DNA of 5,424 bases from Lentisphaeria bacterium (GCA_017504325.1 JAFVRL010000059.1:1-5424), one strand, 5' to 3'. Shown: positions 1 to 5,424, counted from the first letter of the stretch. Made by a program: numbers and translations. Notes: generated by a model not told the origin, from the letters alone.

Positions 1-475
1 CATGGGGGATCACAAGAACCAGACCGGGATTGATGATCGTACCCTTTTTCAAACGATCCGGATTCGCCTCCAGGATCTGCCGCCATTTCCAGCCTTTACC
101 ATAATATTTGTGCGCGATCCCCCAGAGCGTTTCCCCCTGAACAACAGTATGGACTGCTGACGGCAGTTTTTGGGCAAGAGTGGAGTGTTCTGCAGGAGTG
201 GGCAGCATCTCCTGTACCCGGCGGATCTCTCCGGCTTCATCATACATCCCGGCAGCAGAAAATTTTGTCTCTTCCTGCGTTTCTACAGGAGTCCACTCTC
301 CATAACTTGCCCGGATACTCTGTTCCCATTTCTGCCGGGAGGAAAGTTCCTCTTTTTTTTCTGATGCCGGAGTACAGGCAGAGAAAACAAGAAGCATGAT
401 CGTACTGACAAAAAGAAAACAACATTTCCTTTCCGTCCGCTCATTCCGGATTTTTTCCGAACTTATCTTCTTCAT
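1..475 (-). CDS. LysM-domain lipoprotein, 3' end cut by window edge
   Basis: Probable cell-envelope lipoprotein that binds peptidoglycan through a LysM domain; no enzymatic domain is visible. About 158 codons are present, reading to the left edge without a stop. The N-terminus has a basic region, a hydrophobic stretch (about residues 19-33) and a lipobox-like VFSAC, placing the lipidated cysteine at residue 34; Phe at the -3 position is less usual than Leu. A charged, low-complexity linker (about 35-107) follows. The LysM domain (about 108-157) starts VHTVVQGETLWGIAHKYYG, continues with WRQILEANPD and ends PGLVLVIP, the typical order for this fold. The start is ATG at 475, preceded by an AGGAACAGAGAG purine-rich ribosome site. 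Since the LysM domain is complete at the edge, the protein could end just outside or carry another domain. It lies 70 nt downstream of fabF, beyond a stem-loop. A cell-wall tethering or envelope housekeeping role is inferred, not shown. Confidence 0.85.
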   Translation of the reverse strand, partial: MKKISSEKIRNERTERKCCFLFVSTIMLLVFSACTPASEKKEELSSRQKWEQSIRASYGEWTPVETQEETKFSAAGMYDEAGEIRRVQEMLPTPAEHSTLAQKLPSAVHTVVQGETLWGIAHKYYGKGWKWRQILEANPDRLKKGTIINPGLVLVIPH

Positions 476-502
476 CTCTCTGTTCCTGTTTTTATTTTTT
501 CA

Positions 503-531
503 GCAGAAAAAGGGGAAAACCCTTTTTCTGC
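503..531 (-). other. 12-bp perfect stem-loop between fabF and the lipoprotein gene
   Basis: Perfect inverted repeat with arms at 503-514 and 520-531 (gcagaaaaaggg and its complement) and a 5-nt loop. It starts 15 nt beyond the fabF stop in the direction of transcription. It is not a canonical intrinsic terminator: the base after the stem on the minus strand leads into an A-rich, not T-rich, tract, and most GC pairs sit next to the loop. If a shorter GGG/CCC stem forms, the arm's own TTTTT could act as a weak U-tract. A partial terminator, processing site or 3'-end stabiliser separating fabF from the next gene are all possible. Confidence 0.5.
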
Positions 532-545
532 ATCAGATACGGATG

Positions 546-1800
546 TCAGGAATCAAATCTTTTCAGGACAAGCGCACCGTTATGGCCGCCGAAGCCCAGA
601 TTCATATTCAGTACCGCATTCACCTTCTTTTCCCTTGCCACATTGGGAGTGTAGTCCAAGTCGCATTCGGGATCAGGTGTGGTATAGTTGATGGTGGGGG
701 GGATGATCCCGGTTTCAAGGACTTTGAGGCAGATGATGGTCTCCAGACCGCCGGCAGCTCCCAAACCGTGACCCATCGTTCCCTTTGTACTGCTTATGGC
801 GGGCATTTTGTCACCGAAAACAAGTTTCAATGCTGCCGTTTCAAATTTGTCATTAAGACCGGTACTTGTCCCGTGTGCATTTACATACCCCATCTCATCC
901 AGTGCGATCCCGCCGTCGAGCATGGCTTTTTTCATAGCTTTTGCAGCACCTTCACCGCCGGGGGCGGGACTGGTGATGTGGTAAGCGTCACCGGTTGCAC
1001 CGTAACCGACAAGTTCACCATAGATTCTGGCACCACGTTTTTTCGCATGTTCCAGTTCTTCAAGGATCAGGATCCCGGCACCTTCAGACATGACGAAACC
1101 GTCTCTGTCTTTATCAAAGGGTCTGCTGGCATGCAGAGGATCGTCATTGCGCTGGCTCATTGCCTTCATGGAACAGAACCCGGATACACCCATCTTGCTT
1201 ATGGGAGCTTCTGCACCGCCGGAGATCATAATATCTGCATCTCCATGCTGAACGGCACGGAATGCTTCTCCCAGAGAATGGGTAGCGGTGGCACAGGCAG
1301 ACACTGCTGCAAAGTTGGGGCCTTTTGCCCCCGTAACGCATGGAAATGGAACCGGAGACCATGTCAATGATCATCATGGGGATCAGGAAGGGGGAAACAC
1401 GGCGGGGACCGTCTTTCAAAAGTTTTTCACACTGTTCTTCCATGGTACGCATACCGCCGATACCGCTGCCGACACATACACCCACTTTGTCCGGATCCAC
1501 TACGGAACCATCCCGGAGATCAAGAGGCAATCCTGCATCCTGCATGGCTTCATCTGCTGCCGCAATGGCAAAAAGACAGACATTGTCCAATCTTGCAGCT
1601 TCTTTGGCGGGCATATATTTACCGGAATCAAAATCTCTGATCTCTCCGGCGATTTTTGTTCTGTAATCTGTGGCATCGATTCTGGTGATGGGACCGATCC
1701 CGCAGCGACCTTCCACTACGGATTTCCACATCTCATTAACGCTGTTGCCAACACAGGAAAGGGCACCAATTCCGGTGACCACAACTCGTCTGCAGTTCAT
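546..1800 (-). CDS. fabF: beta-ketoacyl-ACP synthase II, frameshifted in this sequence
   Basis: Condensing enzyme of type II fatty-acid synthesis; it joins malonyl-ACP to acyl-ACP in the cytoplasm to extend the chain by two carbons. The reading frame changes once, near 1323-1332. Residues 1-158 are read in one frame from ATG at 1800, and the rest in a second frame to TGA at 546-548. Removing one base restores a 417-residue protein, the normal family length. In that repaired protein the thiolase-fold triad is complete: nucleophile Cys169 in SACATATHS, His309 in NAHGTSTG and His344 in KGTMGHGLGAAGG with Lys339; the C-terminal GFGGHNG motif is also present. Without repair, the upstream frame ends at 1144 as a 218-residue product lacking the active site. 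A strong GGGAGGT site lies 4-5 nt before the start. It follows acpP, its substrate carrier, by 107 nt. Motifs fit FabF best; FabB is unlikely. Confidence 0.93.
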
Positions 1801-1804
1801 TTCG

Positions 1805-1811
1805 ACCTCCC
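1805..1811 (-). promoter_or_regulatory. fabF ribosome binding site
   Basis: GGGAGGT on the minus strand with four bases before the ATG at 1800. This supports 1800 as the start of fabF. Confidence 0.75.
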
Positions 1812-1848
1812 TAAATCCATGTTCCTGTAAAACGAAAAGCGAGCCTAC

Positions 1849-1862
1849 CCGATTACCATCGG
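1849..1862 (-). other. Small stem-loop in the acpP-fabF intergenic leader
   Basis: Minus-strand CCGAT-GGTA-ATCGG forms a 5-bp stem with a 4-nt loop, about midway in the 107-nt gap between acpP and fabF. There is no U-tract after it, so it is not a terminator. It might tune the acpP/fabF expression ratio (acyl carrier protein is normally needed in large excess), but a stem this short can occur by chance. No separate fabF promoter was recognised in the gap. Confidence 0.25.
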
Positions 1863-1907
1863 CCAGACCCGCAGTTCTTTTGAATAAAGCTGATTCAGCA
1901 GCCCAAA

Positions 1908-2156
1908 TTACTTAGCGGCATCGCCGGCTTTGCTTTCAATGTATCTGATAGCATCACCAACGGTCTGAAGCTTTTCAGCATCTTCATCGGGAATGTCAGA
2001 ACCGAAAACTTCTTCCAGAGCCATGACCAGTTCGACCTGGTCCAGGGAGTCTGCGCCGAGATCTTCGATAAATCTGGCATCTTCGGTGACCTGGCTTTCG
2101 GAAACGCCAAGCTGTTTGACTACGATGTCGATAACACGTTTTGCTGTTGTACTCAT
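1908..2156 (-). CDS. acpP: acyl carrier protein
   Basis: Carries growing acyl chains as thioesters on a 4'-phosphopantetheine arm during fatty-acid and lipid synthesis in the cytoplasm. The 82-residue product is the usual size and strongly acidic. The modification site is Ser37 in GADSLDQVEL, at the start of helix II, the recognition helix for carrier-dependent enzymes; the EDLGADSLD and VFGSDIPDEDAEKL segments are classical for AcpP. The final SKAGDAAK is a slightly extended tail. The start at 2156 has AAAGGA eight bases upstream. It is first in the acpP-fabF pair and is preceded by a strong promoter, which fits its role as one of the most abundant proteins. fabD, fabG and fabH are not in the window. 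Confidence 0.97.
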   Translation of the reverse strand: MSTTAKRVIDIVVKQLGVSESQVTEDARFIEDLGADSLDQVELVMALEEVFGSDIPDEDAEKLQTVGDAIRYIESKAGDAAK

Positions 2157-2164
2157 TCTTGAAA

Positions 2165-2170
2165 TCCTTT
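2165..2170 (-). promoter_or_regulatory. acpP ribosome binding site
   Basis: Minus-strand AAAGGA with eight bases before the ATG at 2156. It fixes the acpP start. Confidence 0.65.
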
Positions 2171-2205
2171 CTTTTCTCTGAGGGTTGTATTCTTATCTTT
2201 CAGAA

Positions 2206-2222
2206 ATATCATCCAATGATAT
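2206..2222 (-). promoter_or_regulatory. 17-bp perfect palindrome at the predicted acpP transcription start
   Basis: The minus strand reads ATATCAT-TGG-ATGATAT, two 7-base arms around a 3-nt centre. With the -10 box at 2227-2232, transcription should begin near 2220, so the element covers about -2 to +15. That position suits a repressor operator, or in RNA a hairpin at the extreme 5' end that would stabilise the message. It does not match the FapR consensus I know (TTAGTACCTnnTACTAA), though it has the same length. No regulator gene lies in the window. Confidence 0.45.
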
Positions 2223-2226
2223 GTCT

Positions 2227-2256
2227 TTAATATGCCACAAAATCCGTAAATGTCAA
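2227..2256 (-). promoter_or_regulatory. Sigma-70-type promoter for acpP-fabF
   Basis: A perfect TTGACA -35 box occupies 2251-2256 and a TATTAA -10 box (4 of 6 consensus) 2227-2232, separated by 18 bp. Immediately upstream on the minus strand is a very A/T-rich stretch (about 2258-2290) resembling an UP element that contacts the alpha subunit C-terminal domain. The predicted start near 2220 gives a leader of about 64 nt before the acpP ATG. This should be a strong housekeeping promoter. Confidence 0.72.
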
Positions 2257-2303
2257 GTATTTTTTTATATTTTTCCTTTTTTTTACTCTTCAATACGGAT
2301 TTT
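2239..2303. repeat. 10-bp inverted repeat flanking the UP-like region
   Basis: AAAATCCGTA at 2239-2248 is matched by its exact complement TACGGATTTT at 2294-2303, with 45 bp between. The arm at 2239-2248 lies inside the acpP promoter spacer; the other lies upstream of the UP-like segment. Centres are 55 bp apart, about five helical turns. It could be paired half-sites for a regulator or chance in AT-rich DNA. Confidence 0.4.
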
Positions 2304-2317
2304 TTTGCATTTTTTTT
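2260..2317. other. Phased A/T-tracts, probable intrinsically curved DNA
   Basis: Runs of T on the plus strand at 2260-2266, 2270-2274, 2277-2284 (broken only by position), 2300-2306 and 2310-2317 have centres about 9-10.5 bp apart, with one 22-bp step (two turns). A-tracts at this period bend DNA. The bend sits directly upstream of the acpP -35 box, a usual place for promoter-activating curvature. No T-run exists on the minus strand, so this gap has no intrinsic terminator for the upstream operon. Confidence 0.4.
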
Positions 2318-2320
2318 ATA

Positions 2321-3262
2321 TTACCGCAGGTTTACGCTTTCCTTTTTGAAATCACCTTTCATAAGTGCCGCAAGTTTTTTCACAGAATATGCCCAGAAGT
2401 TTTTGGAGAAATCTGTGGTAAATGCTGCAATATGGGGGGTAAGGATCACATTATCCATTTTCCGCAGGGGATTATCCTCTTCAATGGGTTCCTGATCCAT
2501 TACATCCAGTGCCGCTCCTGCTATCCAGCCTTCCTGCAGAGCTTTGATCATAGCTTTTTCATCCACCACCGGACCTCTGGAAGTGTTGACCAGAAGGGCG
2601 GTTTTCTTCATCATCCGGAATGCTTCTTCATTGATGGAATGTTTTGTTTCATCCGTAAGAGGGCAATGCAGGGAGATGAAGTCAGACTCCTTCAAAACCG
2701 TTTCCAGAGGAACAGAATTTTCTGCAAAGGGATCGGAATGGATGACTTTCATATTGAAGCCTGCCACCATCTCTTCCACTCTCCGGGCGATCCTGCCGTA
2801 CCCTACAAGTCCCAGTGTTCTGCCGGTGAGGTGGAAGGAGTTGATGACTCCTTTGGGGGTCCATTCCCCTTCCCGGATGACTCTGGAATGATACTGGATA
2901 TGTTTGGACAGGGCAAAAAGCAATGCCACTGCCTGTTCCGCAACTGCTTCGGAGATGGATTCCGGTGTATTGCAGATGGCGATCCCCAGATCTGTTGCGT
3001 GGGGATGGATGGCATCCACCCCGCTGCCGCTGCGGAAGATGGCTTTCAATTTGGGCAGCTGATCCATCACGGCAGGAGTCAGCGCAGGGCACTGACCGAA
3101 AAACCAGATGATTTCAGCATCTTTTGCTGTTTCCAGCACATCTTCTTCCGTAACACATTTTTTACAGACCAGTTCCATTCCCATTTCCCGGATTTCGGCA
3201 AGGGTGGAAAGAGGTACATAATTATCCCCGTCTTCACCGGCGGTAACAAGAGCTGTTCTCAT
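2321..3262 (-). CDS. D-2-hydroxyacid dehydrogenase (SerA/GhrB-type family)
   Basis: Cytoplasmic NAD(P)-dependent oxidoreductase that interconverts a 2-hydroxy acid and its 2-oxo acid. The 313-residue product has the two-domain Rossmann layout: substrate domain at the ends, coenzyme domain about 100-285. The dinucleotide loop is GLVGYGRIA (151-159), with Ala in place of the usual third Gly, and Asp177 at the end of strand 2 (VIHSDP) suggests NAD preference. The catalytic set is complete: Arg229 in NTSRGPVVDE, Glu258 in DVMDQEPI and His277 in LTPHIAAFT. There is no C-terminal ACT or ASB domain, so it is not a full-length regulated SerA. ATG at 3262 is chosen because GGAGG ends five bases before it; the in-frame TTG at 3274 overlaps that site and is rejected. 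It is last of three catabolic genes, 15 nt after the aldolase. The substrate is unknown: glyoxylate, hydroxypyruvate, phosphoglycerate or a sulfolactate-like acid are candidates. Confidence 0.93.
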   Translation of the reverse strand: MRTALVTAGEDGDNYVPLSTLAEIREMGMELVCKKCVTEEDVLETAKDAEIIWFFGQCPALTPAVMDQLPKLKAIFRSGSGVDAIHPHATDLGIAICNTPESISEAVAEQAVALLFALSKHIQYHSRVIREGEWTPKGVINSFHLTGRTLGLVGYGRIARRVEEMVAGFNMKVIHSDPFAENSVPLETVLKESDFISLHCPLTDETKHSINEEAFRMMKKTALLVNTSRGPVVDEKAMIKALQEGWIAGAALDVMDQEPIEEDNPLRKMDNVILTPHIAAFTTDFSKNFWAYSVKKLAALMKGDFKKESVNLR

Positions 3263-3267
3263 GTTCG

Positions 3268-3272
3268 CCTCC
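3268..3272 (-). promoter_or_regulatory. Ribosome binding site setting the hydroxyacid dehydrogenase start
   Basis: Minus-strand GGAGG with five bases (CGAAC) before the ATG at 3262. The in-frame TTG at 3272-3274 overlaps it and has no site of its own, so the shorter product is preferred. Confidence 0.8.
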
Positions 3273-3277
3273 AAATC

Positions 3278-4042
3278 TTATTTGTCTGCTTCGTTTGCAA
3301 CGACCTGACGGAAACCGCCGCCCATGCTGCCGCAATCGGAGGTGAGGGCGATCCAGTTGAGTCCGCGTTTTTTCCACACATCATAGGGTCCGGAGGCTGT
3401 TCCCAGAAGAAGTCCGGCTTTTTTGGTTTTTTCACAGATCTCATCAATGACTTTCACCACTTCCGGATCATTGGTCTGGGCGAGTTTTCCCATGGAGCCG
3501 GAAAGGTCGCAGGGACCGATACAGATACTGTCGATGCCGGGAACTTTCAGAATGGCATCAAGGTTTTTCACTGCATCAATGTGTTCGATCTGGATAATGA
3601 TCATGGGATCGGAATCGGATTTTGCAAAATATTCATCCAGCGGCATACTGCCGTAACGGTTGGCGCGGCGTACTCCGCATCCACGGTTGCCTCTGGGGGG
3701 GTATTTGCAGGAATTGACAACTTCCGCCGCTGCTTCAGCAGTATTGACCATGGGAACGATGATCCCTGCGGGGGCAAGGTCAAGAACAGGTTTGATGATC
3801 GCATAATCATTCCATGCCACACGCACCAGAGGAGCGCAGTCCGTACCTCTGCATGCCATGATATGCCCCTGGATGTTTTCCAGTGAGAAGGGGGCGTGTT
3901 CTGCATCGATCCAGGTGAAGTCCATACCGCAATCGCCTGCCATTTCGCTTACGATGGGGTCGGAAAGGGTGATGACTGTACCCAGACACATTTTGCCCCG
4001 TGCCATTTTTGCTTTGAATTTTTCCAGATTGTTGATTTCCAT
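3278..4042 (-). CDS. HpcH/HpaI-family aldolase (class II, pyruvate-type)
   Basis: Metal-dependent aldolase that typically splits a 2-keto-3-deoxy or 4-hydroxy-2-oxo acid into pyruvate (or another oxo acid) and an aldehyde; family members include HpaI, GarL and RhmA. The 254-residue TIM-barrel protein has the family length. Diagnostic pieces in order: WIDAEHAP with catalytic His49; LVRVAWND with Arg74, which contacts the oxo acid; the GIIVPMVNTAEAA barrel strand; YPPRGNRGCG (115-123); IIQIEH with metal ligand Glu153; and GPCDLSGSMG with metal ligand Asp179. Active-site residues are therefore intact. The start at 4042 follows AAGGAG by seven bases; an in-frame ATG at 4093 would overlap the upstream gene's stop and lacks a site. 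It lies 35 nt after the Ldh2-family gene and 15 nt before the hydroxyacid dehydrogenase. RhmA-like activity is a fair guess, but substrate specificity cannot be read from these motifs. Confidence 0.93.
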   Translation of the reverse strand: MEINNLEKFKAKMARGKMCLGTVITLSDPIVSEMAGDCGMDFTWIDAEHAPFSLENIQGHIMACRGTDCAPLVRVAWNDYAIIKPVLDLAPAGIIVPMVNTAEAAAEVVNSCKYPPRGNRGCGVRRANRYGSMPLDEYFAKSDSDPMIIIQIEHIDAVKNLDAILKVPGIDSICIGPCDLSGSMGKLAQTNDPEVVKVIDEICEKTKKAGLLLGTASGPYDVWKKRGLNWIALTSDCGSMGGGFRQVVANEADK

Positions 4043-4049
4043 TTTGTCG

Positions 4050-4055
4050 CTCCTT
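4050..4055 (-). promoter_or_regulatory. Ribosome binding site setting the aldolase start
   Basis: Minus-strand AAGGAG with seven bases before the ATG at 4042. It favours this start over the in-frame ATG at 4093, which would add 17 residues and overlap the preceding gene. Confidence 0.78.
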
Positions 4056-4077
4056 ATTATTGTAATGTGATGGTATT

Positions 4078-5148
4078 TTAATCCATGCGGCATTTTTCCA
4101 GACCGGCAATATCATACCGGACAAGTTCTGCTGCTCTTTTCAATTCATTGAGTGAGGCATCGGAAAGAGGCACACCCTTTTCAAAGGCTTCCGCTTCTCT
4201 GGCAAATTCGATTTCCCCCGGATAGAAGATTTTTTCTGTTCCTTCCGCTTTTTTACCGGCTTTGAGTTCGTCGATCATTTTTTCTGTTCTGGCAACAAAA
4301 TTATCCAGTCCGCCGAAGAATGCCGGGTTGATCGCCATGAAGCAGTGCCCGGTATTGGAATCTCTGCCGGGAACTTTGTTCCAGGATTTGACTCCGGAAA
4401 GAAGTCCGGAATTTCCCAGAAGTGCAGTCATCATTTCCACCATTGCGGCGATCCCGTATCCTTTGTGACCGCCGAAAGGCAGCATGACTGCCCCGTTATA
4501 GATCTGGTCGGGATCGTCTGTGGGGTTGCCGTCTTTATCCAGGATCCAGCCGAAGGGGATCTTTTTGTGTTCTTTTGAAGCGATCTCGATTTTGCCGCTT
4601 GCCACAACACTCATACAGACATCAAAAAGGATCGCCCTGTATTTTCCGGCAGGGCAGGCATACGCAAAAGGATTATTGCCGATTCCGGCAGAGGCTCCGC
4701 CGGAAACTGCCGCGAGGGGGCAGGTATTGCTCATGGAAAAACCGATGAGTCCCTCTTCCGCACAACGCATGGCATAATACCCCGCCGCCCCGTAATGGTC
4801 ACTGTGGTTGACTGTGGCGACTGCAATGGGGCATTGTTTGGCTTTTTCAATAAGTTTTTCTGTTGTTTTCACAGAAGCGGGGATCCCCAGACCTCCGGCG
4901 GCACTTACCCGCAGATGGGAGGCACTTTCCTCAATGATCTCCAGTTCCGCCGCACTTTTGATGCCGCCTGCCTGAATACAGTCGATATATCTTGCGGCAC
5001 GCACTACCCCGTGGGAGTGGACACCCCGCATGTCGGTTGTTACAAGCACCCGGGAAATCATTTCCGCATCCTGTGCCGGGATACCTGCCTGTTGGAATAC
5101 TTCCGCGGCAAATTTTTTCAGACATTCCGGTTCAAATCTGGCGATCAT
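4078..5148 (-). CDS. Ldh2-family (malate/L-lactate/ureidoglycolate-type) dehydrogenase
   Basis: NAD(P)-dependent oxidoreductase of the Ldh2/MDH2 family, whose fold is unrelated to classic Rossmann lactate dehydrogenases. Known members act on malate, L-sulfolactate-type acids, ureidoglycolate (AllD) or 2,3-diketo-L-gulonate (YiaK). The 356-residue product is normal for the family. Motifs in order: TTDMRGVHSHGVVR (37-50) with His46; NHSDHYGAAGYYA (114-126) with likely catalytic His118; GNNPFAYACP (157-166); FDVCMSVVASGKI (175-187); and PFGGHKGYGIA (224-234), the family signature. FDVCMS replaces the more common LDMATS, but the Asp is kept. The ATG at 5148 has AAGAAGGA seven bases upstream. It begins only 23 nt after the ABC ATPase stop and precedes the aldolase by 35 nt, so co-transcription is likely. 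The specific substrate is unresolved. Confidence 0.92.
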   Translation of the reverse strand: MIARFEPECLKKFAAEVFQQAGIPAQDAEMISRVLVTTDMRGVHSHGVVRAARYIDCIQAGGIKSAAELEIIEESASHLRVSAAGGLGIPASVKTTEKLIEKAKQCPIAVATVNHSDHYGAAGYYAMRCAEEGLIGFSMSNTCPLAAVSGGASAGIGNNPFAYACPAGKYRAILFDVCMSVVASGKIEIASKEHKKIPFGWILDKDGNPTDDPDQIYNGAVMLPFGGHKGYGIAAMVEMMTALLGNSGLLSGVKSWNKVPGRDSNTGHCFMAINPAFFGGLDNFVARTEKMIDELKAGKKAEGTEKIFYPGEIEFAREAEAFEKGVPLSDASLNELKRAAELVRYDIAGLEKCRMD

Positions 5149-5155
5149 AGTAAAA

Positions 5156-5163
5156 TCCTTCTT
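5156..5163 (-). promoter_or_regulatory. Ribosome binding site of the Ldh2-family gene
   Basis: Minus-strand AAGAAGGA with seven bases before the ATG at 5148. It occupies most of the 23-nt gap after the ABC gene; no promoter fits in that gap. Confidence 0.65.
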
Positions 5164-5171
5164 TATTTATT

Positions 5172-5424
5172 TCAGTTATTGTCCATACTGTACTGGGTAT
5201 CATGCAGTTTTTTATATGCACCATTTCTGGCAAGCAGTTCTTCATGGGTTCCTGCTTCAATGACTTTGCCTTTGGAAAGTACAAGGATCATATTGGCATT
5301 TTTGATGGTGCTGAGACGGTGGGCAATGGCAAAGACGGTTCTGTTTGCCATTACTTTTGTCAGTGCCTCCTGCACCAGTTTTTCTGTAACGGTATCCAAT
5401 GCACTTGTTGCTTCATCAAGGATA
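5172..5424 (-). CDS. ABC exporter ATPase domain, C-terminal end only
   Basis: The last 83 residues of an exporter-type (MsbA/multidrug/type I secretion class) ABC protein; its 5' part lies beyond the right edge. The visible part opens inside the Walker B/D-loop, ILDEATSALDT, with the catalytic Glu following Asp. The H-loop follows in VFAIAHRLSTIKNA, with the switch His, then the closing strand MILVLSKGKVIEAGTHEELLA and a helix ending GAYKKLHDTQY. These features are typical of proteins in which membrane and ATPase domains are fused and ATP hydrolysis drives export. The stop is TGA at 5172-5174. The transported substrate cannot be inferred from this fragment. It is the most upstream gene of the apparent catabolic operon, which may be functional linkage or mere adjacency. 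Confidence 0.93.
   Translation of the reverse strand, partial: ILDEATSALDTVTEKLVQEALTKVMANRTVFAIAHRLSTIKNANMILVLSKGKVIEAGTHEELLARNGAYKKLHDTQYSMDNN

Noticed and set aside
1144..1367. Overlapping genes encoding two separate half-size ketosynthases
   Set aside because: The two pieces join at one point to give a single full-length FabF, and the second piece has no ribosome site or natural N-terminus. A one-base indel is simpler.
396..1370. 324-codon open frame on the plus strand
   Set aside because: It is antisense to fabF and the lipoprotein gene, with no recognisable domain. The minus-strand FabF motifs are decisive.
1885..1905. Short palindrome GCTGAATCAGC after acpP as a terminator
   Set aside because: The stem has essentially no loop and is not followed by a convincing U-tract.
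2294..2320. Plus-strand terminator (inverted repeat followed by T-runs)
   Set aside because: The hairpin would need a 45-nt AT-rich loop, and no plus-strand gene lies upstream of it.
3263..3274. TTG at 3274 as the start of the hydroxyacid dehydrogenase
   Set aside because: It overlaps the GGAGG site that serves the ATG at 3262, and has no ribosome site of its own.
2432..3886. 484-codon open frame on the plus strand
   Set aside because: It lies antisense to the hydroxyacid dehydrogenase and aldolase genes, whose catalytic motifs are complete on the minus strand. Its translation is rich in His, Cys and Phe with no recognisable domain, as expected from a reverse-strand shadow.
4043..4093. ATG at 4093 as the start of the aldolase
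   Set aside because: It would overlap the 3' end of the upstream gene and adds a segment not typical of the family. AAGGAG sits correctly before the ATG at 4042.

Overview
The window is bacterial, compact and transcribed entirely from the minus strand, so gene order runs from high to low coordinates. Nothing in it is a decisive taxonomic marker. A lipoprotein signal peptide with a LysM domain, a type II fatty-acid synthesis pair, an exporter-type ABC ATPase and a block of sugar-acid-type enzymes, at roughly balanced GC with very AT-rich intergenic DNA, would fit a Gram-negative heterotroph. A Lentisphaerota/PVC-type gut or aquatic bacterium is a low-confidence guess.

Upstream block (5424 to 2321): the C-terminal end of an ABC exporter ATPase is followed closely by three tightly packed catabolic genes. 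These are an Ldh2-family malate/L-lactate-type dehydrogenase, an HpcH/HpaI-family aldolase and a D-2-hydroxyacid dehydrogenase. The gaps are 23, 35 and 15 nt, and each gene has a clear Shine-Dalgarno site, so they look like one transcription unit. A plausible joint role is retro-aldol cleavage of a 2-keto-3-deoxy acid, with oxidation or reduction of the 2-hydroxy/2-oxo acids on either side. The substrate cannot be read from the sequence.

Control region (2320 to 2157): a 164-nt AT-rich gap holds a strong-looking minus-strand promoter with a perfect TTGACA box, an upstream A/T-rich UP-like segment with A-tracts at roughly helical spacing, a 10-bp inverted repeat with one arm in the promoter spacer, and a 17-bp perfect palindrome at the predicted transcription start.

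Downstream block (2156 to 1): acpP (acyl carrier protein) and fabF (beta-ketoacyl-ACP synthase II) form the elongation core of fatty-acid synthesis. fabF carries a single-base frameshift in a run of homopolymers just before the active-site cysteine. Everything on both sides of the shift is well conserved, so a sequencing or assembly indel is the likeliest cause, but a real lesion is possible. A 12-bp stem-loop then separates fabF from a LysM-domain lipoprotein gene that runs off the left edge.

No RNA genes, insertion sequences, CRISPR arrays or mobile elements were seen. No gene-free stretch exceeds 300 bases.
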